Assembly: GCF_000803315.1 (NCBI RefSeq)
Contig: NZ_JRMH01000001.1
Span: forward strand, 1-64,000
Length of the DNA stretch: 64,000 nucleotides
From: Pectobacterium actinidiae
GTDB lineage: Bacteria; Pseudomonadota; Gammaproteobacteria; Enterobacterales; Enterobacteriaceae
Reading direction: 5' to 3'
Part shown: in pieces, positions 1 to 8,280 of the stretch
How positions within the stretch are numbered: position 1 is the first letter of the stretch
Layout of the letters: each line of letters opens with the position of its first letter
Program-made: the position numbers and the translations under genes
The notes under the pieces: model-generated
The model's database searches: none
What the model was told of the DNA's origin: nothing
What the model saw: the letters and a program-made list of their open reading frames with translations, nothing else

Positions 1-62
1 TGATGGTTGTGCAGAGAGAAGCGAAAGCGACCTGGTTACAACGGTTGGAATGAAACAGAATT
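1..62 (+). other. 23S-5S rRNA spacer (end of an rrn operon)
   Basis: The bases directly before the 5S gene read like the enterobacterial 23S-5S spacer: the last stretch, an A-rich run ending in AGAATT, is the same as in E. coli just before 5S. No 23S sequence is recognisable, so the window opens inside the spacer. Confidence 0.7.
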
Positions 63-182
63 TGCCTGGCGGCGATAGCGCGGTGGTCCCACCTGACCCC
101 ATGCCGAACTCAGAAGTGAAACGCCGTAGCGCCGATGGTAGTGTGGGGCTTCCCCATGTGAGAGTAGGGAACTGCCAGGCAT
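63..182 (+). rRNA. rrf: 5S ribosomal RNA
   Basis: This is a full-length 120-base 5S rRNA. It begins TGCCTGGCGG and ends with the complementary CTGCCAGGCAT that closes helix I. The CCCACCTGACCCCATGCCGA loop region and the GTAGGGAACTGCC end match enterobacterial 5S almost base for base. It is the last gene of an rRNA operon whose 16S and 23S genes lie outside the window. It forms part of the 50S subunit. Confidence 0.98.
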
Positions 183-193
183 CAAACGAGTGG

Positions 194-223
194 AAAGCCC
201 CTGTCGAGAGACAGGGGCTTTTT
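194..223 (+). terminator. rRNA operon terminator
   Basis: An 11-base stem, AAAGCCCCTGT paired with ACAGGGGCTTT around a short loop, is followed by more T residues. It lies 11 bases past the 5S 3' end and is a typical rho-independent terminator of an rrn operon. Confidence 0.93.
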
Positions 224-423
224 GCTATGGGCGTTTGGTGCATGTTGTTTATACGTATGATTTTCTTGCTGTACATTTATTTAGGTCTATCAGGTAGATA
301 GCCGTAGAAAATACGGGATATCGAGAGTTTTTAGGATGTAGGAACCTTTCTACCTTATGAAGTTCGTGTTAGCTATGCGATAACGCGAGCTGTAAAATCT
401 ATCATCATGGTGATTTGGTGAGA

Positions 424-443
424 GCCTGCGTAAGCACGCAGGC
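424..443 (-). terminator. Possible terminator of the aap operon
   Basis: A 7-bp stem (GCCTGCG with CGCAGGC, 6-base loop) lies about 14 bases past the aapP stop. There is no clear U-tract on the minus strand, so it could be an mRNA-stabilising hairpin instead. The rest of 224-456 shows nothing recognisable. Confidence 0.4.
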
Positions 444-456
444 AGGATGCTTGGGA

Positions 457-1218
457 TTAGTGCAGAATTTGTGAAAGAAATGACTGTGTGCGCTCTGAAC
501 GAGGTCTGGAGAAGAAAATATCCGGTGGCGCTTGTTCTACGATCTCTCCCTGATCCATAAAGATCACCCGGTCAGCAACCGTTCTCGCGAAGCCCATTTC
601 GTGCGTTACACACAGCATTGTCATTCCATCTTGTGCCAGCCCAAGCATGGTATCGAGTACCTCTTTCACCATCTCAGGATCCAGCGCGGACGTCGGCTCA
701 TCAAATAGCATAATCTTTGGCTTCATGCACAGCGAACGCGCGATGGCTACGCGCTGTTGCTGACCTCCCGATAGCTGTCCTGGAAATTTATGGGCGTGTG
801 CGGCGATACGCACGCGTTCCAGATAGTGCATGGCCAACTCTTCTGCTTCTTTCTTTGGCATGTGGCGTACCCAGCATGGCGCCAGCGTGCAGTTCTGCAA
901 CACAGTTAGGTGCGGGAAAAGATTAAAGTGCTGAAACACCATGCCGACTTCAGTACGAATTTTTTCGATATTGCGTAAATCGTTATTCAATTCAATACCG
1001 TCAACAACAATCCGCCCCTGCTGATGCTCTTCGAGATGATTAATGCAGCGTATGGTGGTTGATTTCCCTGAGCCAGATGGGCCGCACAGCACGATGCGCT
1101 CGCCTTGTCTGACCTGCAAATTGATGTCTTTAAGTACGTGAAATTGCCCGTACCACTTATTCACATTTTCTAAGGTAATCATGTGATCGGGTGATTGAGT
1201 GAATGCAGTCTGATTCAT
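457..1218 (-). CDS. aapP: General L-amino acid ABC transporter, ATP-binding subunit AapP
   Basis: This 253-residue cytoplasmic ATPase powers uptake of a broad range of L-amino acids by the AapJQMP transporter. It has a Walker A motif GPSGSGKST (about residues 46-54), a signature [15 protein letters not shown], a Walker B ending [12 protein letters not shown] and the switch histidine in CVTHEMGFA. The end FLSQILH is the same as in rhizobial AapP as I recall it. The ATG at 1218 has a GAGG ribosome-binding site 7 bases upstream. It is the last gene of aapJQMP, 8 bases after aapM. Assignment rests on family resemblance and on the complete neighbouring operon. Confidence 0.93.
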   Translation of the reverse strand: MNQTAFTQSPDHMITLENVNKWYGQFHVLKDINLQVRQGERIVLCGPSGSGKSTTIRCINHLEEHQQGRIVVDGIELNNDLRNIEKIRTEVGMVFQHFNLFPHLTVLQNCTLAPCWVRHMPKKEAEELAMHYLERVRIAAHAHKFPGQLSGGQQQRVAIARSLCMKPKIMLFDEPTSALDPEMVKEVLDTMLGLAQDGMTMLCVTHEMGFARTVADRVIFMDQGEIVEQAPPDIFFSRPRSERTQSFLSQILH

Positions 1219-1226
1219 GGATGGCC

Positions 1227-2321
1227 TCAGTGTGACTTGTGTCCGGTGTTAAAACGATTTTCCAGATGTTGGCTGTAGCGCGACATGCTGAAACAGAAAA
1301 TCCAATAAACCATGGCGGCAAAAACATAACCCTCTGTCGACATACCGAGCCAGGTGGGGTCAACGGTTGCCTGCTGGATACTGCTGAAGAGATCGAAGAG
1401 GCCGATGATGATGACCAGACTCGTGTCTTTAAAGAGAGAAATGATCGTATTCACCAGGCCTGGAATCACCATTTTCAGCGCTTGCGGAAGGATGACCAGC
1501 CCCTGCATACGCCAGTAGCCTAAGCCCAGGGATTCAGCGGCTTCATACTGTCCTTTTGGAAGCGCCTGTAAGCCACCGCGAACCACTTCAGCGACATAAG
1601 CGGACTGGAATAAAATCACGCCAACTAATGCTCTTAGCAGTTTGTCGATAGTGGTGCCTTCCGTTAAAAATAGTGGCAGCATCACGGATGACATAAAAAG
1701 TACGGTGATTAACGGGACGCCACGCCAAAATTCGATAAACACGACGGAAAGCATACGGACGATCGGTAGTGTGGAACGGCGGCCTAACGCGAGCAAGATA
1801 CCAAGCGGTAGCGCGCCGGCGATACCCACAGCGGCGATGATCAACGTCAAGGTTAGCCCGCCCCATTGATACGTTTCCACTCGACTGAGCCCACCAAAAC
1901 CACCGTAAAGCAACCACCAGGCAATGAGTGGATAAGCTATCGTCCAGACGGCGAGATAACGCCCGCGATAGGGAATGCTTTTCAGGAACATCGGCAGGAT
2001 ACTGAGCAGCCCGATAGCAAGTGCAAAGTTGATGCGCCAGACTTCCTCTGCCGGATACAGCCCATACATGAAATGACCAAATCTGGCATGAATGAAGACC
2101 CAACAGGCGCCATCGCGCGTACAGTCATTCCGGGTTGTACCGATCCAGTTTGCCTGAAAGATCGCCCAATTAAGCAGTGGTGGTATCGCAACCCACAGTA
2201 ACCAGAGGCAAAACAGTGTTAACAGGCTATTGCTGATACTTGAGAAGAGATTGCGTCGAGCCCACTGCATCGTTCTGAACAGAAGAGACTGACGGCCTTG
2301 CATATAATGGTTCATCGTCAT
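1227..2321 (-). CDS. aapM: General L-amino acid ABC transporter, permease AapM
   Basis: This 364-residue inner-membrane permease pairs with AapQ to form the translocation channel. It has an N-terminal membrane segment (about 29-53), a periplasmic stretch rich in W and C, and a C-terminal BPD_transp_1 domain. The ATPase-docking EAA loop reads [22 protein letters not shown]. The long N-terminal part is typical of AapM and BztC and longer than in His/Gln-type permeases. The ATG at 2321 has a GAGGA site upstream and follows the aapQ stop by 9 bases, so the two are likely co-translated. Two cysteines in the CTRDGACWV stretch lie on the likely periplasmic side. Confidence 0.92.
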   Translation of the reverse strand: MTMNHYMQGRQSLLFRTMQWARRNLFSSISNSLLTLFCLWLLWVAIPPLLNWAIFQANWIGTTRNDCTRDGACWVFIHARFGHFMYGLYPAEEVWRINFALAIGLLSILPMFLKSIPYRGRYLAVWTIAYPLIAWWLLYGGFGGLSRVETYQWGGLTLTLIIAAVGIAGALPLGILLALGRRSTLPIVRMLSVVFIEFWRGVPLITVLFMSSVMLPLFLTEGTTIDKLLRALVGVILFQSAYVAEVVRGGLQALPKGQYEAAESLGLGYWRMQGLVILPQALKMVIPGLVNTIISLFKDTSLVIIIGLFDLFSSIQQATVDPTWLGMSTEGYVFAAMVYWIFCFSMSRYSQHLENRFNTGHKSH

Positions 2322-2330
2322 GGCGTCCTC

Positions 2331-3509
2331 TTAGCGTTCGACTAATGCGATCTTGCGGTTATACAGATTCATCAGCAGTGAGATCAGCAGACTGATAATG
2401 AGGTAGACCGACATGGTAATCGCGATGGTTTCGATGGCCTGACCGGTCTGATTCAACACCGTTCCCGCGAACAAAGACACCATATCGGGGTAGCCAATTG
2501 CAGCAGCCAATGATGAATTCTTCACGATATTGAGATACTGGCTGGTCAGTGGCGGAATGATGACGCGCAACGCCTGTGGGAGGATCACTTTGCGCAGCGT
2601 AACAGGATTCGGTAATCCGAGAGAGCGAGCCGCCTCGTGTTGGCCATGGGAAACCGATTGGATGCCTGAACGAATGATCTCGGCGATAAACGATGAGGTG
2701 TAGACCGAAAGGGCGACAGTCAATGCGGCGAGCTCAGGGATCAATACCATACCGCCACGGAAGTTGAACCCTTTTAATTCCGGCACATCCCAGTGAAAAG
2801 CAGAGCCGAAAATCAAATGACTGAGCGCGCACAGCACAAGTAACAGGCCTAACGCCAGCGGCCAGGTTCTGCGTGGCTGGCCGGTTAATGCGTGATAGCG
2901 CCGATTGCGCCGAAAGACGATCCATGTGACTACGACCGTGATCAGCAGAGAAAGGAAAAATGCAGCCGTGCCCGGCCCCAATTCAGGAGAGGGAAGATAA
3001 AAGCCCCGATTGCTGAGGAAGGCGACATCAAACGCGCTAATTGACTGGCGTGGGCCCGGCAGGTTGCGCAATACGGCAAAGTACCAGAAGAAGATCTGCA
3101 ATAACGGCGGAATGTTACGGAATATCTCGATGTAAATAGTGGATATTTTCCGTAATAGCCAGTTGTCGGATAGCCGGGCAAGGCCAACGGTAAAGCCGAG
3201 AATCGACGCAAACACGATGCACAATGCCGAAACCAGCAGTGTGTTGAATAATCCGACAAGAAAAACGCGAGCGTAGGTGTCACCTTGTTGATAGTCAATC
3301 AGGTGCTGGACGATGCCAAAGCCAGCGCTTTTATTCAGGAAATCGAAGCCAGAGGTGATGCCCCTCTGTGCCAGATTGGTCACAGTGTTGTGCAACAGGT
3401 AGGCTGCGACAGCTAATACCGCGATAACAACGACAATTTGATACAGCCAGGCGCGCACCGCTGGATTCGTCAGTGATAAATCACCTTTTACGGTTGGGCG
3501 TTGTAGCAT
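2331..3509 (-). CDS. aapQ: General L-amino acid ABC transporter, permease AapQ
   Basis: This 392-residue inner-membrane permease is the partner of AapM. It has a hydrophobic N-terminal segment, the usual membrane pairs and an EAA loop EAARSLGLPNPVTLRKVILP near the C-terminus. An upstream in-frame extension to 3617 exists, but the ATG at 3509 starts the family-like sequence MLQRPTVKG and has a GAGG site 7 bases before it, so I chose it. The gene lies 65 bases after aapJ, with a strong stem-loop in that gap. Confidence 0.92.
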   Translation of the reverse strand: MLQRPTVKGDLSLTNPAVRAWLYQIVVVIAVLAVAAYLLHNTVTNLAQRGITSGFDFLNKSAGFGIVQHLIDYQQGDTYARVFLVGLFNTLLVSALCIVFASILGFTVGLARLSDNWLLRKISTIYIEIFRNIPPLLQIFFWYFAVLRNLPGPRQSISAFDVAFLSNRGFYLPSPELGPGTAAFFLSLLITVVVTWIVFRRNRRYHALTGQPRRTWPLALGLLLVLCALSHLIFGSAFHWDVPELKGFNFRGGMVLIPELAALTVALSVYTSSFIAEIIRSGIQSVSHGQHEAARSLGLPNPVTLRKVILPQALRVIIPPLTSQYLNIVKNSSLAAAIGYPDMVSLFAGTVLNQTGQAIETIAITMSVYLIISLLISLLMNLYNRKIALVER

Positions 3510-3536
3510 GCTGGAACCTCGATACGTAATACTGAG

Positions 3537-3559
3537 GGGCGCAGCAATACACTGCGCCC
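3537..3559 (-). promoter_or_regulatory. Intercistronic stem-loop between aapJ and aapQ
   Basis: A perfect 8-bp G+C-rich stem (GGGCGCAG with CTGCGCCC, 7-base loop) starts 15 bases past the aapJ stop. Hairpins here are known in binding-protein-dependent operons, where they protect the upstream binding-protein mRNA so that it is made in excess over the membrane subunits. There is no U-tract, so full termination is unlikely. Confidence 0.7.
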
Positions 3560-3574
3560 GGCTTGTTCTGATAA

Positions 3575-4600
3575 TTAACGTACCGCTGGCGCGTACTGAA
3601 TTCCGCCTTTGTTCCACAGTTCGTTCAGGCCGCGTTTAATTTTCAGCTCGCTGCCCATGCCGACATTACGTTCAAAGATTTCGCCGTAGTTGCCGACCTG
3701 TTTAATGATTTTGAAGGCCCAATCATTCGGTAATTTGAGATCTTTACCGTAGCTGCCTTCATGACCAAGCAGGTGAGACATATCTGGTGTAGTCGGTTTT
3801 GCTGCCAGTTGGTCGACGTTTTTCGAGGTCACGCCCATCTCTTCCGCATTCAGCATGGCGAATAATGTCCAGCGGACGATCGAGAACCACTCTTCATCAC
3901 CACGGCGTACTACTGGGCCCAGTGGTTCCTTGGAAATCACTTCTGGCAGGACGATGAATTCAGCTGGTTTGCTCAGCTTGATACGCAGGGCGTACAGCTG
4001 TGACTGGTCTGATGCCAGCGTATCGCAGCGGCCAGACTCCAGCGCTTTGGCACTTTCATCAGAGCGGTCGAACGTGACGGGGGTGTACTGCATTTTATGC
4101 GTTTTGAAGTAGTCAGCCACGTTCAGCTCGGTATCGGTTCCGGCCTGAATGCAAACGGTTGCGCCGTCCAACTCTTTTGCGCTGGTTAAGCCTGCTTTGT
4201 TGTGCGTCAGGAAGCCAATGCCGTCGTAGTAGGTCACGCCGGTAAAGAGCATGCCCATTCCACCGTCGCGGGAAGATGTCCAGGTGGTGTTACGTGAGAG
4301 CACGTCAACTTCGCCGGATTGCAGCGCGGTGAAGCGTTCTTTCGCTGTCAGCGGGGTGTATTTGACTTTATTGGCATCACCGAATACGGCGGCAGCAAGG
4401 CCGCGACACACGTCAACATCAATACCGGAGTATTTGCCACTGGCATCCGCATAGGAAAAACCGGGCAAGCCATCGCTGATACCACATTGCACAAATCCTT
4501 TCTTCTGAATGGCGTCCAGCGTTGCACCAGCATGGGCTTGGTTGATGGCGGCAAAGAGTGACGCGCCAGCAACCAGAGTAGAAATCACTATTCTTTTCAT
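3575..4600 (-). CDS. aapJ: General L-amino acid ABC transporter, periplasmic binding protein AapJ
   Basis: This 341-residue periplasmic protein captures L-amino acids and delivers them to AapQM. It has a Sec signal peptide of about 24 residues ending AINQAHA, then a bacterial extracellular solute-binding family 3 fold: VQCGISDGLPGFSYADASGK, then the GIDVDVCRGLAAAVFGD segment. Two ATGs are close together; the second (4600) has AGGA 6 bases upstream and gives the normal MKR start, while the first (4606) sits directly on the AGG. It is the first gene of aapJQMP and lies about 80 bases downstream of the predicted start site of a sigma-54 promoter. Confidence 0.94.
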   Translation of the reverse strand: MKRIVISTLVAGASLFAAINQAHAGATLDAIQKKGFVQCGISDGLPGFSYADASGKYSGIDVDVCRGLAAAVFGDANKVKYTPLTAKERFTALQSGEVDVLSRNTTWTSSRDGGMGMLFTGVTYYDGIGFLTHNKAGLTSAKELDGATVCIQAGTDTELNVADYFKTHKMQYTPVTFDRSDESAKALESGRCDTLASDQSQLYALRIKLSKPAEFIVLPEVISKEPLGPVVRRGDEEWFSIVRWTLFAMLNAEEMGVTSKNVDQLAAKPTTPDMSHLLGHEGSYGKDLKLPNDWAFKIIKQVGNYGEIFERNVGMGSELKIKRGLNELWNKGGIQYAPAVR

Positions 4601-4694
4601 AATCATCCTAGCGTCTAGAGTTATTTGCTGTTTTTGAAGTACACAATAAGGTGCACCCTACCTGTCTGTCGGGATGCCGACGTGAGCAGAGCTA

Positions 4695-4710
4695 AGCAAA
4701 TAAAATGCCA
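4695..4710 (-). promoter_or_regulatory. Sigma-54 (-24/-12) promoter of aapJQMP
   Basis: On the minus strand this reads TGGCATTTTATTTGCT. The consensus is TGGCAC-N5-TTGCW, so 10 of 11 specified bases match, with exactly 10 bases between the invariant GG and GC. It lies about 95 bases before the aapJ start. Sigma-54 genes need an activator; NtrC is the natural candidate for an amino-acid transporter. Half-site-like GGTGCG/CGCACC sequences occur around 4785-4835, about 100 bases upstream, but none forms a full consensus site. Confidence 0.8.
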
Positions 4711-4757
4711 ATTTTCTATTTGATTGATAATGAAGACGAAAGGAAAGGGTTATTGAT

Positions 4758-4967
4758 CTAAGTAGGTAATTCTAAATGGGTATGCTCGCACCGTGACAAA
4801 TGCAAAGAGGGGAGTGCGCTCTCTTTTGGTGCGTCAGAATAGAGAGAGTGGGCATCTTCAACCTGTACGCATATTTTCAGGTGTGGGGCTAGTTGTTGAG
4901 CAAGGCAAATGAGGAGTGTGGTAGCGTCATCAGCCCAGCGGGTTGCGTGGGCTGATGCAGAAGGCAT
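4758..4967 (-). CDS. Small hypothetical ORF coupled to the permease gene
   Basis: This is a 69-codon ORF whose ATG overlaps the permease stop as TAATG, the classic arrangement for translational coupling. It has no membrane segment, no P-loop and no family I recognise with confidence. The pattern H-A-T-R-W-A-D-D-A followed by a hydrophobic helix and an alternating strand faintly recalls the HPr fold, but the glycine and proline around the active histidine are missing. It occupies the place where an ATPase gene would be expected. A 10-bp hairpin covers its early codons, which may argue against it being translated. Confidence 0.4.
   Translation of the reverse strand: MPSASAHATRWADDATTLLICLAQQLAPHLKICVQVEDAHSLYSDAPKESALPSLHLSRCEHTHLELPT
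4928..4957 (-). promoter_or_regulatory. Strong hairpin just after the permease stop
   Basis: A perfect 10-bp stem (CATCAGCCCA with TGGGCTGATG, 10-base loop) begins 9 bases past the permease stop. It has no U-tract. It could end or stabilise the binding protein/permease transcript, or restrain translation of the overlapping 69-codon ORF. Confidence 0.6.
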
Positions 4968-5632
4968 TACTGTGTGATGTGGCGCTGATAATACTTTTCG
5001 AGCTTAACCTGTAGCTGACTTAGCACGGTGCTAAACATCAGGTAAATCAGCGCCGCTTCAACATACAGAATCAGCGGCTCATAAGTAACCGAAACAATGC
5101 GCTGAGCGGATAAAAACATCTCTGGCACGGTGATGACGGCGGCCAGCGACGTATCCTTGATTAAAGAGATAAACGTATTGGAGAGTGGTGGCAGCGACAC
5201 AAAAACGGATTGCGGGAAGATGACCCAACGAATCGCCTGCCTGCCGTTCATACCGAGAGAATAGGCGGCATTCCATTGTCCTTTTGGGACAGACAATATT
5301 GCCCCACGGACGATCTCCGAGCTGTAGGCACCCACGCTGATGGTGAAACCAATGAGCGCGGCAGGAAAAGCATCCAGAGTAATCCCCGCGCTGGGCAATC
5401 CATAAAAGATCAGGAAAAGCTGCACCAGTAGCGGGGTTCCGCGGATGACCCAAACGTAGAAATCACCCACCCATTTCAGCGGCTTTGGGCCATAGAGGCG
5501 AACCAGCGCGATGATAATGCCGAGAGCTAAGCCAAAGATGAAAGACAGAATAGCCAGAGGGACGGTAAATTTCAGTCCCGCAGACAGCAGACTCCAGAAG
5601 GAGTCTGCCATGAGTTGTAGCCAAGGCGGCAT
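4967..5632 (-). CDS. Polar amino acid ABC transporter permease (cystine-type family)
   Basis: This 221-residue inner-membrane permease of the His/Glu/Gln/Arg/opine family has about five membrane segments and an EAA-type loop (NAAYSLGMNGRQAIRWVIFP). Segment RGTPLLVQLFLIFYGLP is typical of the family and resembles TcyL/YecS of the cystine system. It is 42 bases downstream of a matching binding protein. No ATP-binding gene follows, so the ATPase must come from elsewhere, for instance AapP or a distant copy. Start ATG 5632 has GGAG 8 bases upstream. Substrate is unproven. Confidence 0.88.
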   Translation of the reverse strand: MPPWLQLMADSFWSLLSAGLKFTVPLAILSFIFGLALGIIIALVRLYGPKPLKWVGDFYVWVIRGTPLLVQLFLIFYGLPSAGITLDAFPAALIGFTISVGAYSSEIVRGAILSVPKGQWNAAYSLGMNGRQAIRWVIFPQSVFVSLPPLSNTFISLIKDTSLAAVITVPEMFLSAQRIVSVTYEPLILYVEAALIYLMFSTVLSQLQVKLEKYYQRHITQ

Positions 5633-5674
5633 GAAAACGAGCTCCGGTAACGGTATGCGCTGGTAACAGTGCGA

Positions 5675-6442
5675 TTATTGAGAAACATCCTCCCCGAAGT
5701 ATCGCACAGATATCGTTTTATAGGTGCCGTCTGCCTTGATTTCATCCAGAGCTTTATTCAATGCTTCCACCAGTGGTTCCTGATTTTTACGCACCAGAAT
5801 GGCAGAAGGTTCACCGTCTTTTGAGGTTGCCGCAATCTTCACGTTGGCATCTGGTTTCTGCTTTTTGAAATCCAGAAATGACAGATTATCGTTCAATGTG
5901 GCATCGGCACGGCCGCTGAGCACCAGATCCAGTGACTGGTTAAAGCCATCCGTCGGCACAATTTCCGCACCGTAGCTGGTGGCTTGCTTAGAGTAATTGC
6001 TGGTCAGGCTCTGAGCCGATTTTTTACCTTTCAGATCGCTGAAATCCTTGATAGTGGTGTTATCACCACGAACAACCAGCACCGCTTTGGAGTCGATATA
6101 AGGCTTGGAGAAATCATACTTAGCTTGACGTTCTTTGGTTACGCCAACCTGATTGATGACTGCATCATAGCGCTTGGCATCAATCCCCGCGATTAAACCG
6201 TCCCAACGTCCTTCAATGAACTGGGCTTTTACGCCGAGCTTTTCTGCCACTGCACGGCCAATATCCACATCGAAACCTACCAATTGGCCTGATTTATCAT
6301 GATAGGTGTAAGGCGCGTAGGTGCCTTCCGTGCCGATCTTGATAACCCCTGCGGACTTGATGGCGCTAAGGTCATCTGCATGAGCGAATACGCTGGTAGC
6401 AAGCAGGGCGCTGGTCAGTAAAGCAAAACGTATTTTTTTCAT
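5675..6442 (-). CDS. Amino acid ABC transporter periplasmic binding protein (cystine-type)
   Basis: This 255-residue family 3 solute-binding protein has a signal peptide ending SVFAHA and a mature start DDLSAIKSAGVIKIGTEGTY. The GFDVDIGRAVAEKLGVK and WDGLIAGIDAKRYDAVINQV segments are those of the TcyJ/TcyA-type cystine-binding branch. The longer ORF starts at 6514, but the ATG at 6442 begins MKKIRF and has an AGGAA site, so it is the real start. It forms a unit with the permease downstream. Cystine as substrate is inferred from similarity only. Confidence 0.88.
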   Translation of the reverse strand: MKKIRFALLTSALLATSVFAHADDLSAIKSAGVIKIGTEGTYAPYTYHDKSGQLVGFDVDIGRAVAEKLGVKAQFIEGRWDGLIAGIDAKRYDAVINQVGVTKERQAKYDFSKPYIDSKAVLVVRGDNTTIKDFSDLKGKKSAQSLTSNYSKQATSYGAEIVPTDGFNQSLDLVLSGRADATLNDNLSFLDFKKQKPDANVKIAATSKDGEPSAILVRKNQEPLVEALNKALDEIKADGTYKTISVRYFGEDVSQ

Positions 6443-6781
6443 TATGAATTCCTGTGAGTGGTATAAAGCGATGCGCTTATAACTTTTATTAATAATGAAT
6501 CTACGCGACAACACATTTGTTTATAAATCACGTTGTGTGATGATTTATATCAGAAGTGAATATAGAACTTTTGTTCTGAATATAGTGCGCTTAAGCCATT
6601 TTCACCATGTTGCATAAGAGAGCGAGGGAAATCGGTTACTCGTGAGGATGGACGTAATTGACGATGACAGCGTTCATGGCGGTGTCGAGTCATAAAAGGA
6701 GTAACGCGTGGTTGCCGTAGCTATATACCGTTGGTCACAATATATTATGTTGCTGAGATTGTTACCTTGGAGACAGTGAGT
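6443..6781. promoter_or_regulatory. Divergent control region with a 9-bp-arm dyad
   Basis: This 339-base stretch lies between the divergent binding-protein and SDR genes and is A+T-rich. Its clearest feature is a perfect inverted repeat at 6522-6549: arms TATAAATCA and TGATTTATA around 10 bases, about 80 bases before the binding-protein start. A smaller palindrome, AGAAC-TTTT-GTTCT, sits near 6574-6587 with GAATATA repeats on both sides. These look like operators, but I cannot name the regulator. Confidence 0.5.
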
Positions 6782-7558
6782 ATGGAAAGTCACAGTAGGC
6801 TGAAAGGTAAAACCGCGTTGATCACTGGTAGTGCGCGTGGAATTGGAAAAGCAATAGCTGAACGGTTTGCGGCGGAAGGGGCAACGTTGATCGGCATTCA
6901 TGATGTTGAATATTCCGATGCTGCTGAGGAAACGGCGGAACGCGTGCGTCAGCTCGGTACACAGGCTGTCGTCATCCCAGCTGATTTTGCGAGTAACCCA
7001 AAACAGGGCAGTCGAAGACTCTGGGCACAATTCAGTCAGGTGTTGAGTGAGACGGGGAGCGGGTTGGATATTCTGGTGAATAATGCAGGGATATCTCCGC
7101 TGGCGACGATTGCTGATACCTCTGATGAGCTTTATGACAAGATCATGGCGGTTAATGTGACAGCCCCCTTTTTCCTCATTCAAGCCGCGGGTGCAGAAAT
7201 GCGGTCAGGGGGAAGTATCATCAATATCTCTTCTGCACGCACACGTATCGCGGCATCAAACAGAGTGGCTTATGCCGCGTCAAAAGGCGCGATTAACGTG
7301 TTAACGCTGTCTCTGGCACCGGAATATGGCGCACGAGATATCACCGTTAATGCTATCGCTCCCGGTGTTATCGACACTGAAATGGTGAAGGAGATGCTAT
7401 CCGATACCCATGTGCGCGAACGTGCAGAGCGGTATTCGGTATTTTCTCGTCTCGGTCAACCCAATGATATTGCCGCGATGGCCGTGTTTCTCGCATCTAT
7501 AGAGGGGCGCTGGGTAACGGGGCAAGTGTTGGATGTGTCAGGGGGATCATGCCTGTGA
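6782..7558 (+). CDS. SDR-family oxidoreductase
   Basis: This 258-residue classical short-chain dehydrogenase/reductase has the cofactor motif TGSARGIG at residues 15-22, the structural NNAG motif, a catalytic serine in INISSA and the YAASK active site. The PGVIDTEM segment after the active site and the C-terminal DVSGGSCL are usual for the family. The acceptor substrate cannot be told from sequence. A longer frame starts at 6731, but the ATG at 6782 has GGAG upstream and begins the Rossmann fold at the usual distance. It is transcribed divergently from the binding-protein operon and appears to be a single gene. Confidence 0.88.
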   Translation: MESHSRLKGKTALITGSARGIGKAIAERFAAEGATLIGIHDVEYSDAAEETAERVRQLGTQAVVIPADFASNPKQGSRRLWAQFSQVLSETGSGLDILVNNAGISPLATIADTSDELYDKIMAVNVTAPFFLIQAAGAEMRSGGSIINISSARTRIAASNRVAYAASKGAINVLTLSLAPEYGARDITVNAIAPGVIDTEMVKEMLSDTHVRERAERYSVFSRLGQPNDIAAMAVFLASIEGRWVTGQVLDVSGGSCL

Positions 7559-7673
7559 TGCGTTCCGCCATTTTTACGTCTATCAAACAGTCTGTATTTA
7601 TATAAATAGTTTTTATTTTTAAATAGTTAAAAGTAATCCGTTGTGCGGTATTACCGTAATCTTGAGGAAGATG

Positions 7674-8078
7674 ATGAGTCATAAACAAGGATTGGAAAAG
7701 TACCCAGACGCGCTGCGTTGGGCATTTGGCGACAGCCCCGAACTGGCGAATGAGCTGCTGCAACTGGTGCGGGAAGGGCATAAAACGGCAACCTGTAGCT
7801 CGTATCACGCGTTCAAAAACGAGCAAACGCCGCAGGTCGGTGATTACAATATCGTTCTGGACGGTGCCGGACAGCCTTCCTGCGTTATCCGTACGCGCTC
7901 GTTAACGCTAGTGCGCTACTGCGATGTGACGGCGGAGATGGCGGCGAAAGAGGGCGAAGGAGATAAAAGCCTGGCTTTCTGGCGCGAAGGCCATCAGACG
8001 TTTTTCGAACGAGAAGGCACCTTTGCCCCAGATATGCTGCTGGTGTTTGAAGAGTTTGAGCTGATTGAGGTGTTTTGA
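7674..8078 (+). CDS. ASCH domain protein
   Basis: This 134-residue protein has an ASCH (PUA-like) fold. The pattern GHKTATCSSYHAFKN, then a strand-turn VGDYNIVLDGAGQPSCVIRT, then EGDKSLAFWREGHQTFF and a C-terminal VFEEFELIEVF is typical. ASCH proteins are thought to bind RNA or modified nucleosides, and one related enterobacterial protein hydrolyses N4-acetylcytidine, but no activity can be assigned here. Two ATGs are adjacent; the second (7674) has GAGGA at the better 5-base spacing. It stands alone after the SDR gene with a 110-base A+T-rich gap. Confidence 0.85.
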   Translation: MSHKQGLEKYPDALRWAFGDSPELANELLQLVREGHKTATCSSYHAFKNEQTPQVGDYNIVLDGAGQPSCVIRTRSLTLVRYCDVTAEMAAKEGEGDKSLAFWREGHQTFFEREGTFAPDMLLVFEEFELIEVF

Positions 8079-8280
8079 TTCTGGATTGGTTGTGGCTCAA
8101 TCTAATCGCTTGGGGAGTACGGGAACAGATGTAGGACCAAGAAAGTACCTTAGTTATAGCGATTCTGATGTGTATGCTTTGATATTGACGATTCAAAGTT
8201 AGAACGGTGCATTATATTTTCTGTGCTTGTATCGGAAGTGGAAATTGCCCATGATTTTACAAATTTTAAGAGAGGAATAA

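Noticed and set aside
50..301. 83-codon open frame over the 5S rRNA
   Set aside because: It covers the 5S gene and its terminator, which explain the sequence.
4785..4835. NtrC-like sites upstream of the aap sigma-54 promoter
   Set aside because: Half sites such as GGTGCG and CGCACCAAAA occur, but none forms the full spaced consensus, so I did not list a site.
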